A program made the position numbers and the translations under genes. Below the pieces are notes generated by a model. That model worked only from the letters and a program-made list of their open reading frames with translations, had not been told where the DNA came from and made no database searches. Positions 1 through 9,322 of a DNA stretch of 64,000 nt are shown here, piece after piece (positions within the stretch are counted from its first letter, which is position 1; the number at the start of each line of letters is the position of its first letter). Origin of the DNA: CAVVPY01 sp963750295 (GTDB lineage: Bacteria; Actinomycetota; Actinomycetes; Mycobacteriales; Jatrophihabitantaceae); NCBI GenBank assembly GCA_963750295.1, contig CAVVPY010000008.1, positions 354,851 through 418,850 on the forward strand, read 5' to 3'.

Positions 1-965
1 GTGATCTTGTACTCGACGACCGAACCGTCCATGTCGTCCGCCCCGTAGTTCAGCGCGAGCTGCGAGGTCGACAGGCCGTGCATGACCCAGAACACCTTCA
101 CGTGCGGGAAGTTGTCCAGCATCAGGCGCGACACTGCGAACGTGCGCAGGACGTCGGCAGGCTGGGCCATCGGCAGGTGCGAGAGCCGGTTGTCGTCGTT
201 GTGGAATCGCAGCGGGATGAACACCTGGAACCCGCCGGTCTCGTCCTGCAGTTCGCGCAGCCGCAGGACGTGGTCGACGCGGTGCCGCGGCTCCTCGATG
301 TGGCCGTAGAGCATGGTCGCCGGGGTGCGCATCCCCTTCTGGTGGGCGAGGCGGTGGATGCGCGACCAGTCCTCCCAGTGCGTCTTGTGGTCGACGATCT
401 GCTTGCGCACGTCCCAGTCGAAGATCTCGGCTCCGCCGCCGGTGAGCGATTCGAGGCCGGCGTCCATCAGCTCGTCCAGGATCTCGGTGGCCGGCAGGCC
501 GCTGATCTCCTCGAACCAGTGCACCTCGGTCGCGGTGAACGCCTTGAGCGCGACGTCCGGCAGCGCCGCCTTGAGCTCGCGCAGCACCCGCGGGTAGTAC
601 TTCCACGGCAGCGTCGGGTGCAGGCCGTTCACGATGTGCAGCTCGGTGAGCCCCTCGCCGGCCATCTGCAGCGCCTTCTCGACGGCTTCCTCGACACGCA
701 TCGTGTACGCGTCCTTCTGACCGGGCTTCCGCTCGAAGCTGCAGTACGCGCACGACGCGCTGCAGACGTTGGTCAGGTTCAGATGCCGGTTGACGTTGAA
801 GAAGACCGCGTCACCGTTCTTCTCGGTACGGACGGCGTGCGCCAGCCCGCCCAGCCAGGCCAGGTCGTCGGACGCGTAGAGGTCCTCACCGTCCGCGCGG
901 GTGAGCCGTTCGCCGGTCGCGACCTTCTCGGCCAGTTCGGCCTTGCGGTGTTCGGTCAATGCCAT
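1..965 (-). CDS. mqnE: Aminofutalosine synthase MqnE (C-terminus cut by window edge)
   Basis: Radical SAM enzyme of the futalosine menaquinone route. It joins the MqnA product (a 3-enolpyruvyl-benzoate-type substrate) to SAM to give aminofutalosine. The translation starts MALTEHRKAELAEKVATGE and carries the CX3CX2C iron-sulfur motif as CSASCAYC near residue 70, followed by a TIM-barrel with the FHNDDNRLSHLP segment typical of the MqnE/CofH group. Only the last residues are lost at the window start. It is separated from the other menaquinone genes (10.7-17.8 kb) by about 9 kb of accessory genes, whereas in Streptomyces coelicolor they sit together. MqnC is a relative, but the overall pattern fits MqnE better. 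Confidence 0.92.
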   Translation of the reverse strand, partial: MALTEHRKAELAEKVATGERLTRADGEDLYASDDLAWLGGLAHAVRTEKNGDAVFFNVNRHLNLTNVCSASCAYCSFERKPGQKDAYTMRVEEAVEKALQMAGEGLTELHIVNGLHPTLPWKYYPRVLRELKAALPDVALKAFTATEVHWFEEISGLPATEILDELMDAGLESLTGGGAEIFDWDVRKQIVDHKTHWEDWSRIHRLAHQKGMRTPATMLYGHIEEPRHRVDHVLRLRELQDETGGFQVFIPLRFHNDDNRLSHLPMAQPADVLRTFAVSRLMLDNFPHVKVFWVMHGLSTSQLALNYGADDMDGSVVEYKI

Positions 966-986
966 GACACGAGCGTACGGACGTGC

Positions 987-2420
987 TCAGGCGTGCACGG
1001 CAGGCACCCGGTGCGCCCACGGGCGCGCGGCCTCCAGCTGTCCGGCCAGCCGGAACAGGGTCGCCTCGTCGCCGAATCGGCCGAGGACGTGCACACCGAT
1101 CGGCAGGCCGCCGGCGGTCCACCACAGCGGCACCGACATCGCCGGGTTGCCCGTGAGGTTGGCGACGACCTGGGGGTAGTCGACGGTGGTGCCGCCGAGT
1201 TCGGCCGCGCGCAGCGGGTCCGCCTCGGTCGAGGTGATCTCGCCGAGGGCGAGCGGCGGCGACGACATCGTCGGCGACAGGGACCCGTCGTAGTCGCGCA
1301 GGAACAGCGCCACCCGGCGCGAGTACCGCTGCGTCACCTCGACCGCGCGCAGATACGACGCGGCGTCCAGGCCCCGGCCGATCGCCAGGTAGCCGCGGGT
1401 CAGCGGCTCGAGTTCGTCGGCGGCCGGCTCGCGGCCGAGTCGGCGCACCCAGTAATCGACGATCCACGCAGTGGCCGCGCCGAAGACGGTGCCGATCGCG
1501 TCGCCCTCGTCCGGGCCGAGTGCGGGTGGGTCGACCTCGACGAGGTCGTGCCCGAGGTCGGCGCACAGCCGGACCGCGTCGTCCAGCGCGGCCAGGCAGT
1601 CCGGGTGCGCCGGTGTGCCGCTGGCTGTGCGCGCCGAGAACGCCAGGCGCAGCCGTCCCGGATCGGTGCCGACCTCGGCCGCGTACGGGCGCGCGATCGG
1701 CGGCGCCGGGTACGGGTCACCCGGCTCGGCGCCGGCCGTCGCGTCGAGCAGCGCCGCGCTGTCGCGAACCGACCGCGTGACGGCGTGCTCGGCCGCCCAG
1801 CCGCCGATCGCGTCGCCGTAGATCGGTCCGAGCGACACCCGTCCCCGGGTCGGTTTGAGCCCGAAGACCCCGCACGCCGAGGCGGGGAAGCGGATCGAAC
1901 CGCTCAGATCATTGGCGTGCGCCATGGGCACCATTCCCGACGCCACCGCCGCAGCCGAGCCACCGCTGGACCCGCTGGTGGAGCGGGTGAGGTCCCACGG
2001 GTTGCGGGTGGCCCCGTGCAGGGCCGGCTCGACGGTCGGCACCATCCCGAACTCGGGACAGTTGGTCTTGCCGACGAGCACGAGACCGGCCCGCTCCAGC
2101 CGGGTGACCAGAGCCGAGTCCACCGTGGACACGTTGTCGCGCAGGAAAGCGCTGCCCTCGGTGAACCGGGTGCCGGCGACCTCGACCACGAGATCCTTGA
2201 GCAGGTAGGGGACGCCGGCGAACGGACCGATCGCCGTCGCCACCGACGCCAGCGCCCGCTCGTACATCGGGGTGATGACGGCGTTGAGCGACGGGTTGAG
2301 CCGCTCGATCCGCTCGATCGCCCACTCGACCAGTTCGCGGGCGCTCACCTCGCCCCGACGGACGAGTTCGGCCTGGCCGGTGGCGTCGAGTACAGCCACC
2401 TCGGTGGCGACGGCGCTCAT
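987..2420 (-). CDS. Amidase (amidase signature family)
   Basis: Serine hydrolase of the amidase signature family (GatA/acetamidase/6-aminohexanoate-cyclic-dimer hydrolase group), 477 aa, predicted cytosolic. The Ser-cis-Ser-Lys machinery is visible: Lys in LLKDLV near residue 77, and the glycine/serine-rich block GSSGGSAAAVASG near residue 155 followed by GSIRFPASACGVFGLKPTRG. The ATG at 2420 begins MSAVATEVAV and lies one base beyond the stop of the preceding small gene, so the two are probably co-translated. A longer in-frame reading further upstream would overlap that gene and is not needed. No gatC or gatB lies nearby, so a catabolic or detoxifying amidase is more likely than tRNA amidotransferase. 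The substrate cannot be told. Confidence 0.9.
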   Translation of the reverse strand: MSAVATEVAVLDATGQAELVRRGEVSARELVEWAIERIERLNPSLNAVITPMYERALASVATAIGPFAGVPYLLKDLVVEVAGTRFTEGSAFLRDNVSTVDSALVTRLERAGLVLVGKTNCPEFGMVPTVEPALHGATRNPWDLTRSTSGSSGGSAAAVASGMVPMAHANDLSGSIRFPASACGVFGLKPTRGRVSLGPIYGDAIGGWAAEHAVTRSVRDSAALLDATAGAEPGDPYPAPPIARPYAAEVGTDPGRLRLAFSARTASGTPAHPDCLAALDDAVRLCADLGHDLVEVDPPALGPDEGDAIGTVFGAATAWIVDYWVRRLGREPAADELEPLTRGYLAIGRGLDAASYLRAVEVTQRYSRRVALFLRDYDGSLSPTMSSPPLALGEITSTEADPLRAAELGGTTVDYPQVVANLTGNPAMSVPLWWTAGGLPIGVHVLGRFGDEATLFRLAGQLEAARPWAHRVPAVHA

Positions 2421-2421
2421 G

Positions 2422-2712
2422 TCAGCCCACCGCCTGCGTGCTCGTGAGCTCGAAGATCTCGCCGAGCCCCTCCGCGTGCGGCAGCGGCAACCCCACGGCA
2501 GCCAGCGCGGCACGGAACTGCTCGCTCGTGCTGAACCAGGCGAAGTCACCCTCGCTCGGACAGGTGTCGTAGACGTCGATGCCGTCCGACCGGCGCACGG
2601 CCACCTGCAGGTCGTACTCACCACCGCGCGAGGCGAGCAACGTGCGGTACCTGGTGGTCAGCTCGTCGGGGTCGCCGGCGAAGTGGTAGCGGGCGAAGTA
2701 CATGAGCCTCAC
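2422..2712 (-). CDS. Small conserved hypothetical protein in amidase operon
   Basis: A 96-residue protein beginning MRLMYFARYHFAGDPDELTT. I do not recognise a named family. The size and the start (beta strand, then a helix with acidic residues) would fit a small alpha-beta barrel of the antibiotic-monooxygenase or EthD type, but no diagnostic motif is present. The GTG at 2712 is chosen because it overlaps the upstream cupin stop as GTGA, implying translational coupling; an internal ATG nine bases on would lose this overlap. It ends one base before the amidase start, so it is the third gene of an operon running from the ATPase at 6208 to the amidase. Confidence 0.7.
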   Translation of the reverse strand: MRLMYFARYHFAGDPDELTTRYRTLLASRGGEYDLQVAVRRSDGIDVYDTCPSEGDFAWFSTSEQFRAALAAVGLPLPHAEGLGEIFELTSTQAVG

Positions 2713-3086
2713 ACCTCGGCCATGCGCTGCATCGCGGCGCCCACCACCGCCATCGTCTCGTTCAGCTTGTCGGTCTGGCTGAACTCGACGACCTCGGTGC
2801 CGGCGAAGACCAGCGGCAGGTGCCCCGGCGCGCCGTAGTAGGCGTCACCCGCGCGGAAGGTCTCCTCGTGGTCGGCGTAGCGGAAGACGACCTGCCCGCT
2901 GACGACGATGCCCCAGTGCGGGCACTGGCAGCGGCCGTCGGGCAACTCGGCGAACAGCGGCCCGGGGTCGACGTCCTGCGGGAACGATTCGTAGGCGACC
3001 GTGTACGGCCCGAGTTCGACGTAGCGGCCCTCGATCTGCTCCGAGGCGATGCCGATCGGGGCTTCGGACTTGGTTGTGCGTGGCAT
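2709..3086 (-). CDS. Cupin-like small protein
   Basis: A 125-aa protein with a single cupin-like barrel: after about 30 residues come PDGRCQCPHWGIVVSGQVVFRYADHEETFRAGDAYYGAPGH in sequence, which is the usual cupin pattern of strand, G-x-V, then GDAYY and a Pro-Gly-His turn. The start at 3086 (MPRTTKSEAPIGIAS) is preceded by a clear GAGAGGAGC ribosome binding site; a longer in-frame extension lacks one. It may bind a metal or small ligand, but the classic HXH motif is reduced to CPH, so catalysis is doubtful. The gene overlaps the next by GTGA and follows the AAA-ATPase gene by 53 bp. Confidence 0.75.
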   Translation of the reverse strand: MPRTTKSEAPIGIASEQIEGRYVELGPYTVAYESFPQDVDPGPLFAELPDGRCQCPHWGIVVSGQVVFRYADHEETFRAGDAYYGAPGHLPLVFAGTEVVEFSQTDKLNETMAVVGAAMQRMAEV

Positions 3087-3139
3087 GGTGTGCTCCTCTC
3101 GAACGACGGTTGTCACCTCGACAGGCGTGAGAACGGACC

Positions 3140-6100
3140 TCACGGTGTGAGCTGCCAGCTCACCGGCGTCTCGGGGTCGTAGCTGCACAGGGTGCCGGTG
3201 CGGATCGCGGCGCGGAGGTGCCGGCCGAGTTCCGGGTGGACGGTCGCGATGTGGGCGATGCTGTCGCGGATGCGCGCGGTGACCGTGGTGCGGGCCCGTT
3301 CGACCGGGCTGCCCGCCCGCCGTGGCCGCCCACCGAGCCCGTACGCGGCGCTCAACTGGGCGAGGAGGGCGTCACGTTCCGCGGCCACCGCTGCCGCCCG
3401 CCTGGTGTCGCCGGTGCGATCGGCCTCGTCCGCGTCGGCGGTGAGCTCGTCGAGCCGGCGCCGGTAGGCGTTGCGCGCGGTCGCGTCGATCACCTCGCCG
3501 AGGTCGCCGCCCTGATGCAGACCGTCCAGCCCGGACGGGCGCACCGCGGCGGGTGCACCGGCCAGTTCCACCACCGGAACCGGAACGCCCGGCCGGGCGA
3601 GCAGGGTGGACAGGTCCCGCAGCCCCTTGCTGTCGCGCAGCGTCGCGGTGCGCCCGGCGAAGCGCACCGTCCAGGTCGCGCCCGACCGGACGAGGCCGGC
3701 GTCGCCGACGGGCGGCTGGTCGCCCAGGCTCGCGGCACGCCGGGTGGCGCCGAGTTCGAGATAGGCCGCGCGCGCGTCGGCGCGTAGCCCGTCGTCGGCC
3801 AGGGTGGTGGCCGCGTCGTAGAGCGTGCGGGCGACGAGCAGCGCGGCGCCGAGCCGCCGGTTGGCCTCGAGCGCCCGCTCGAAATGGGTGCGCGCGACGA
3901 CGCGGTCACCGAGGGCTCCGGCGAGCAGGCCGAGGTGCCGCTCGACGCTGCCGCGGGGCGCGGCGCCGATGCCTTCGACCACGAACAGCGCCGCGTGCGG
4001 CAGCAACTGGTCATACAGCCATTCGGCCGCCGGATGACCGCCGACGAGCGCGACCGCCTCGGCTGCCTGGGTCGTCGTGCACAGCCACTCGGAGTCACGG
4101 GGCAGCGCGTCGAGCAGTTGCTGCGCTGCGTCCAGTCGAGCCCGGGCCTGCCCCAGGTGGCCCAGCTGGGCGTCGATCAGCGCGCTGGTGATCGGCACCC
4201 ACGGTTCACGCATGGTCTCCAGCCCCATGTCGGCGAACAGTGCCTCGATGTCGTCGGTGTCGTTGAACTCGCCGGCGAGGAACCACCGCAACGTCGGGAC
4301 GAGCGCCTGCGCGTTCACGCTGCCGGCGCCGACGCCGAGTTCGTTCGCGACCGCGAGCAACTCGCGCGCCTCGCCCGCACGGCCCTGCATGAACGCCAGC
4401 GCGGCGCGCCACAGCGGGACGAACCACGAGTACAGCGGCTGCCGCAACCCGTCGGCGAGCGTCTCGTAACCGCGGATCTCGTCCTCGACCCCGGCCAGGT
4501 CGCCGACCTCGCTGCGCGCCACGAGTCGCTGACGCCGGCCGAGCAGTTCGAGCGACGGATCGCGCAACCGCTGCGCGATGTCGACGATCTCGTCGGTGAG
4601 TTCGAGGCGGCGAGCGGTGTGTTCGGGTCCGGCGATGACATCGCAGTAGCTCGCCAGCGCTGCACCGAGCGCCGCCTCGTCGCCACACCGGCGGGCGAGA
4701 TCGACCGCCGCGCCGGACAGCTGCGCGCGCCGGTCGATCCCCGCGTCGAACGTGAGCGCGACCGACAGCCGGGCCATCACCGCCGCCCGCGTGCCGGGAC
4801 GGTCGTCGCCGAGCAACTGCAACGCGTCCTCGAGCGCGTCGATCTGTTCGCGGTCGTTGAGGACGACCTCGAAGCCCGCCGCACCGGCGCCGAGCCCGAG
4901 GGCAGCGTCGGCGAGCAACGGCCCGTCCGCGGCAGCCTTGGCGATGCGGACGGCGGCCAGCTGGGCGGTGCGCGCCGCGTCGGCGTCGCCCGCGGCGAGC
5001 AGCGCGGTACCCAGCAGCACCTGGGTTCGTCCCGGGTCCGCCGATCCGTCGAGCGCGGCGCGAAAGTGCCGCACGGCATCCTCGTAGGCCAGCATCGCCA
5101 GCGCCGCCCGGCCGGCCGCCTCGTCCCAGCGAGCAGCCTCGCCACGCGCGGACGGGCCGGCGTGCCGGTGCTGGTACGCCGCGTCCGCCGCCCGCCCCTC
5201 GGCGGCGGCCCGCTCGGCGGCAATGCCGTGCCAGTGGGCACGATGCGCAGGCGGCAGCAGGTCATAGATCGCGTCGCGGACGATCTCGTGGACGAAGCCG
5301 ACCCGGTCCGGGCCAGCGGTGCGGAGCAAGCCGTGCCGCACCGCCTCCTGCACGGCATCGAGGACGTCCTCGGCCGGCTCACCGACGAGATCGACCAACG
5401 CCCCCGCCGACACGCTCGTCCCGAGCACGGCTGCTGCCGACACCACCCGCCGACACGCTGCCGAGCGCTGCGCGAGCCGGGCGCCCACGACCGCCCGGAC
5501 GGTGACGGGCAGGGCGTCGACCGCGTCCGGCGCCACCTGTAGCAGGCGGGCCAGCTCGCAGACGAACAGCGCATTGCCGCCCGTGCGCGCGGCGATCCGG
5601 TCGGCCAGCGCATCGGTTGCCGGGCGCCCGGTGGTCGCCGCGACCACGTCGGCGATCTGCTCCTGGGTCAGCGGGCCGACCGCGACGGTCTCGGCATGAC
5701 GAAGCAGGTCGGCCCACACGCCGGCCCACTCGACCCGGTCGGGCTCGACGTCGGTGCGCACGGTCGCGACCACGGCCACGGCCATGCCGGGCAGCAGCGG
5801 CGCGACGTGGGCGAGCAGCAGCAGCGAGGCGGCGTCGGCCTCGTGCAGATCGTCGAGGACGGCGAGGATCGGTCGCTCGCGGGCCGCGTCCGCGAGCAGT
5901 GCGGCCACGTCGTCGAACATCGCGAAGCGGCCGGTGGCGTCGGCTCCGTCCGTGAGCAACCCGGCGGCGAGGGAGTGGCGGGCCCGGCAATCCGGGGGCA
6001 GGGTCGCGAGCAACTGCGTCCACGGCCAGAACGCCGGCGCACCCGCCCGGCCGGCGATCGTCCACACCGCGTGCATTCCGTCGCGGCGGGCGTGCTCGCG

Positions 6101-6208
6101 CACCTCGCCGGCGAGCCGGGACTTGCCGACCCCCGCGTCCCCGACGAGCAACACGAGCCGGCCGGTGCCCGCGGCGGCAGCAGCGAGCACGTCCTGCGGG
6201 CCGGACAT
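3140..6208 (-). CDS. Large AAA-ATPase of the LuxR/MalT-like regulator type, without visible HTH
   Basis: A 1022-aa STAND-type ATPase. Walker A is GDAGVGKSRL near residue 27 and the Walker B region is ILAVLDDLHEAD near residue 117; NLVRTD-like sensor sequences follow. The middle is a long alpha-solenoid (residues about 350-800) resembling TPR or MalT repeats. The C-terminus has a conserved actinobacterial module with RDSKGLRDLSTLLARPG and IRDSIAHIATVHPELGRHLRAAIRTG. I see no C-terminal LuxR helix-turn-helix and no BTAD-type DNA-binding domain, so it may signal through a partner. It leads the cupin-amidase operon and is divergent from the MMPL operon; a CACACT hexamer lies 6 nt before the ATG. 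Confidence 0.8.
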   Translation of the reverse strand: MSGPQDVLAAAAAGTGRLVLLVGDAGVGKSRLAGEVREHARRDGMHAVWTIAGRAGAPAFWPWTQLLATLPPDCRARHSLAAGLLTDGADATGRFAMFDDVAALLADAARERPILAVLDDLHEADAASLLLLAHVAPLLPGMAVAVVATVRTDVEPDRVEWAGVWADLLRHAETVAVGPLTQEQIADVVAATTGRPATDALADRIAARTGGNALFVCELARLLQVAPDAVDALPVTVRAVVGARLAQRSAACRRVVSAAAVLGTSVSAGALVDLVGEPAEDVLDAVQEAVRHGLLRTAGPDRVGFVHEIVRDAIYDLLPPAHRAHWHGIAAERAAAEGRAADAAYQHRHAGPSARGEAARWDEAAGRAALAMLAYEDAVRHFRAALDGSADPGRTQVLLGTALLAAGDADAARTAQLAAVRIAKAAADGPLLADAALGLGAGAAGFEVVLNDREQIDALEDALQLLGDDRPGTRAAVMARLSVALTFDAGIDRRAQLSGAAVDLARRCGDEAALGAALASYCDVIAGPEHTARRLELTDEIVDIAQRLRDPSLELLGRRQRLVARSEVGDLAGVEDEIRGYETLADGLRQPLYSWFVPLWRAALAFMQGRAGEARELLAVANELGVGAGSVNAQALVPTLRWFLAGEFNDTDDIEALFADMGLETMREPWVPITSALIDAQLGHLGQARARLDAAQQLLDALPRDSEWLCTTTQAAEAVALVGGHPAAEWLYDQLLPHAALFVVEGIGAAPRGSVERHLGLLAGALGDRVVARTHFERALEANRRLGAALLVARTLYDAATTLADDGLRADARAAYLELGATRRAASLGDQPPVGDAGLVRSGATWTVRFAGRTATLRDSKGLRDLSTLLARPGVPVPVVELAGAPAAVRPSGLDGLHQGGDLGEVIDATARNAYRRRLDELTADADEADRTGDTRRAAAVAAERDALLAQLSAAYGLGGRPRRAGSPVERARTTVTARIRDSIAHIATVHPELGRHLRAAIRTGTLCSYDPETPVSWQLTP

Positions 6209-6261
6209 GCGCCCAGTGTGCCGCCAAGCCGAGCACCCGGCCAGCGTCGGACCACGAGCAG

Positions 6262-6295
6262 TTGACAGCGATAACTTAGCGTTGTTAACTTAGCG
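6262..6295 (+). promoter_or_regulatory. Promoter with 14-bp-spaced direct repeat, probable TetR operator
   Basis: A perfect -35 box TTGACA (6262-6267) is followed after 18 bp by TAACTT (6286-6291) as a TANNNT-type -10. Two identical 10-mers TAACTTAGCG lie at 6272-6281 and 6286-6295, so one copy sits in the spacer and the other covers the -10. Such placement would block RNA polymerase. The downstream operon encodes an MMPL exporter and a TetR regulator, so autorepression by that TetR is the simple reading. The operator assignment is inference; the repeats are seen directly. Confidence 0.6.
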
Positions 6296-6326
6296 CCGTT
6301 CGCCGTTCGACCGGATGGAGTCTCTC

Positions 6327-8630
6327 GTGCTTACTCGCCTCGCCGATCTCGGCATCCGCGCCCCCCGCCGCGTGCTCGCACTCGCCGGCCTGCTCTTCGT
6401 CCTGGCAGCCGGGTACGGCGTCTCGGCGGCGGCGCACCTGTCCTCCGGCGGGTTCCGCGACCCGTCCGCCTCGTCGAGCAAGGCCGAGGACCAGCTCGAG
6501 CAGATCTTCAACTCCGGTGACGCGAACCTGATCATCGAGGTCAGCTCGAAGGCAGGCGTCGACGCCACCGCCGTCCACGACCGAGGCCTCGCGATCGTCC
6601 GGACGGTGCAGGCCTCGCCCTACGTGAGCCAGGTGCAGTCCTACTGGACCGCCCCCACGGGCCAGGCCGACGCGCTACGCAGCAAGGACGGCAGGTCCGC
6701 GCTCGTCGTGGCACGGGTCGCCGGGAACGACAGCGACGCGCCGCTGCGCACGCAGGCGCTCACCTCGACGGTGACCGGCAGCCGCGACGGGATCACCGTG
6801 ACCGGCGGTGGCCTCGGCAACGCGTTCGCGCAGGTCAACGACCAGACGAAGGAGGATCTCGCGATCGCCGAGGCGATCGCGATCCCGATCACGGTCATCG
6901 TCCTGATCTGGGTGTTCGGCAGCCTCATCGCGGCGCTGCTGCCATTGGTCGTCGGGCTGACCTCGATCATCGGGACGATGGCCATCCTCCGCGCGCTGGC
7001 GTCCGTGACCGACGTGTCGATCTACGCGCTGAACATGACGACGGCGATGGGGCTGGCGCTGGCGATCGACTACAGCCTGTTCGTCGTCAGCCGGTACCGC
7101 GAGGAGGTCCGCAACGGCGTCGCGCCCGACGCGGCGGTCCGGCGCACGATGCAGACGGCCGGGCGCACGGTGCTCTTCTCGGCGCTGACCGTCGGGCTGT
7201 CGCTCGCCGCGATGTTGGTCTTCCCGGTGTACTTCCTGCGCTCGTTCGCCTACGCCGGCATCGCCGTGGTGGGTCTGGCCACGGTCGCGGCGCTGGTCCT
7301 GCTGCCGGCCCTGCTGACGGTCCTCGGCAAGCCGCTGGAAGCCACGCCCGGTCGGCCGATGCCGGTGCGACGCGGATCTGCGCGCTCCCGGCTGGACACC
7401 CTCGACCTGCGGGCCTACGTGCGGCGGCTGCTGGGACGCCCGCCGCCGGTCGTCAAGCCGGTCGAGGAAGGGTTCTGGTACCGGTTCGCGACCGCGGTGA
7501 TGAAGCGCGCCCTTCCGGTCGCCCTGCTCGTGACCGCGGTGCTGGTCGGGCTCGGCCTGCCGTTCGCACACGCCAAGTTCGGTTACCCGGACGACCGCGT
7601 ACTGCCCCACTCGGCCCAGGCGCACCAGGTCGGCGATGACCTGCGCGACCGGTTCTCGGCGAACGCCTCGTCGACGATCTCGGTGGTCGCCACGGACACG
7701 AGCGCGGCACCGGATGCGGTCGGCAGCTACGCGGCATCGCTGTCGTCGGTCGACGGCGTCTCGTCGGTGACCTCCGCCGCGGGAACCTACGCCGACGGGA
7801 CCAGGGTCGCCGGAGCGTCCGGTTCGCCGATGACCGTCGACGGCGCGACCTACCTGCTGGCCCACACCTCGGTCGACCCGCAGTCCGACGCGGCGAAGGC
7901 GGTGCTGTCGCAGGTCGAGGCCGTCGATGCGCCGTGGCAGGTGCGCTACGGCGGCCAGACCGCGGTCAACCACGACAGCCTGCAGGCGCTCGGCGACGCG
8001 TTGCCCTACGCGCTCATCCTCATCGCGCTTGCGACGTTCATCGTGCTGTTCCTGTTCACCGGCAGCGTGGTGCTGCCACTCAAGGCGCTGGTGCTCAACA
8101 TGCTGTCGCTCTCGGCGACCTTCGGCGCGATGGTGTGGATCTTCCAGGAAGGCCACTTCGGGTCGCTGTTCAACGACCTGACCACCACGGGTTATCTCGT
8201 CCCGACCATGCCGCCGCTCATGTTCTGCCTCGCGTTCGGGCTCTCGATGGACTACGAGGTCTTCCTGCTCTCGCGCATCCGCGAGGCGTGGCTCGAGTCC
8301 GGGCAGACCCCGGCCGACAACACCCACGCCGTCGCGCTCGGCCTGGGCCGCACCGGCCGGATCGTGACCGCCGCCGCGTTGCTGATGGCGATTGTCTTCG
8401 CTGCCATGGCAGGCTCGAAGGTGTCGTTCATGATGTTGTTCGGAACCGGGCTGACCTTGGCGGTGTTGATGGACGCGACGATCGTGCGCGGCACGCTGGT
8501 GCCGGCGTTCATGCAGCTCGCCGGACGGTGGAACTGGTGGGCGCCACGGCCACTGGCTCGCCTGCACGCCCGGATCGGCCTGTCCGAGAGTCCGCCCGCC
8601 TCACCCGCGAAGGAGTTGGTCGGGGTCTGA
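6327..8630 (+). CDS. MMPL/RND-family membrane transporter
   Basis: A roughly 767-aa MMPL protein with the expected doubled layout: a first TM near residue 15-35, an extracytoplasmic domain, six TMs with the SSD-like block MTTAMGLALAIDYSLFVVSRYREE near residue 240, then a second half with TM, external loop and the matching GLSMDYEVFLLSRIREAW. The two D-Y motifs (DYSLF and DYEVF) are the proton-relay positions of the family. These proteins export lipids, siderophores or drugs across the membrane. The GTG at 6327 has GGAG six bases upstream; the in-frame ATG at 6315 has none, and lies within that same GGAG region. The stop overlaps the TetR start as TGATG. Confidence 0.92.
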   Translation: MLTRLADLGIRAPRRVLALAGLLFVLAAGYGVSAAAHLSSGGFRDPSASSSKAEDQLEQIFNSGDANLIIEVSSKAGVDATAVHDRGLAIVRTVQASPYVSQVQSYWTAPTGQADALRSKDGRSALVVARVAGNDSDAPLRTQALTSTVTGSRDGITVTGGGLGNAFAQVNDQTKEDLAIAEAIAIPITVIVLIWVFGSLIAALLPLVVGLTSIIGTMAILRALASVTDVSIYALNMTTAMGLALAIDYSLFVVSRYREEVRNGVAPDAAVRRTMQTAGRTVLFSALTVGLSLAAMLVFPVYFLRSFAYAGIAVVGLATVAALVLLPALLTVLGKPLEATPGRPMPVRRGSARSRLDTLDLRAYVRRLLGRPPPVVKPVEEGFWYRFATAVMKRALPVALLVTAVLVGLGLPFAHAKFGYPDDRVLPHSAQAHQVGDDLRDRFSANASSTISVVATDTSAAPDAVGSYAASLSSVDGVSSVTSAAGTYADGTRVAGASGSPMTVDGATYLLAHTSVDPQSDAAKAVLSQVEAVDAPWQVRYGGQTAVNHDSLQALGDALPYALILIALATFIVLFLFTGSVVLPLKALVLNMLSLSATFGAMVWIFQEGHFGSLFNDLTTTGYLVPTMPPLMFCLAFGLSMDYEVFLLSRIREAWLESGQTPADNTHAVALGLGRTGRIVTAAALLMAIVFAAMAGSKVSFMMLFGTGLTLAVLMDATIVRGTLVPAFMQLAGRWNWWAPRPLARLHARIGLSESPPASPAKELVGV

Positions 8631-9322
8631 TGACCGCCGTAACAGCGAAGACTGTCAAGCGCCGCCGTGCTGCGCGGGGTGACGGCGAACAGCTGCGCGC
8701 CGAGATCGTCGCCGCGGCCAAGAAGCTGCTGGCCGAGGGCGAACGCGCCGACGACGTCCCGATCCGCGCGGTGGCCGACGCCGTCGGGGTGACCGCCCCG
8801 TCGATCTACCTGCACTTCGCCGACAAGCAGAAACTGCTCGATGCCGTCGTCGCGGACGTGTTCAGCGAGCTCGACGACGCGATGGTGACGGCGGGCGCGA
8901 AGGAGACGACACCGCTCGGACGGCTGGAGGCCTTCGGGATGGCCTACGTCCGATTCGCGGTCGAGCACCCCGAGCACTACCGGCTCGCGTTGCTGGACCC
9001 CTGCCCGGGCCCCAACATCGAGGTCGACGACGTCATCGCCTCGTCTGCGTTCGCACACTTCCACGGCACCGTCGTCGAGTGCGTCGAGGCGGGCATCTTC
9101 CCCGGCGCGGACCCGCTGGCGACCACGTTCGACCTGTGGTCGGCGGCCCACGGCGTCGCGGCGCTGCTGATCGCTAAGCCGTACCTGCCGTTCGGAACCG
9201 TCGAGGACTTCGCCAGCCGGGTCCTGTGCGCTGCCGCCGTCGGGCAGGCCGTGCGCGGGCTGCTGGGTGGCGACCCGACCTCGGCCGAGATCACCGAGTG
9301 GCTCGCGCAGCAGGACAGATGA
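8630..9322 (+). CDS. TetR/AcrR-family transcriptional regulator
   Basis: A 230-aa regulator. The N-terminal helix-turn-helix (about residues 20-65) reads QLRAEIVAAAKKLLAEG, then DVPIRAVADAVGVTAPSIYLHF and ADKQKLLDAV, the canonical TetR DNA-binding layout. The C-terminal ligand domain includes EHPEHYRLALLDP and resembles the TetR_C_33/WHG type. ATG at 8630 overlaps the MMPL stop, so exporter and regulator are made together. It probably represses this operon through the repeated TAACTTAGCG sites in the upstream promoter and releases on binding the exporter's substrate. Confidence 0.9.
   Translation: MTAVTAKTVKRRRAARGDGEQLRAEIVAAAKKLLAEGERADDVPIRAVADAVGVTAPSIYLHFADKQKLLDAVVADVFSELDDAMVTAGAKETTPLGRLEAFGMAYVRFAVEHPEHYRLALLDPCPGPNIEVDDVIASSAFAHFHGTVVECVEAGIFPGADPLATTFDLWSAAHGVAALLIAKPYLPFGTVEDFASRVLCAAAVGQAVRGLLGGDPTSAEITEWLAQQDR

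Noticed and set aside
78..2447. Long open frame on the plus strand (789 codons) opposite mqnE and the amidase
   Set aside because: Arg/Val/His-rich nonsense composition, no motif; antisense shadow of two well-supported genes in high-GC DNA.
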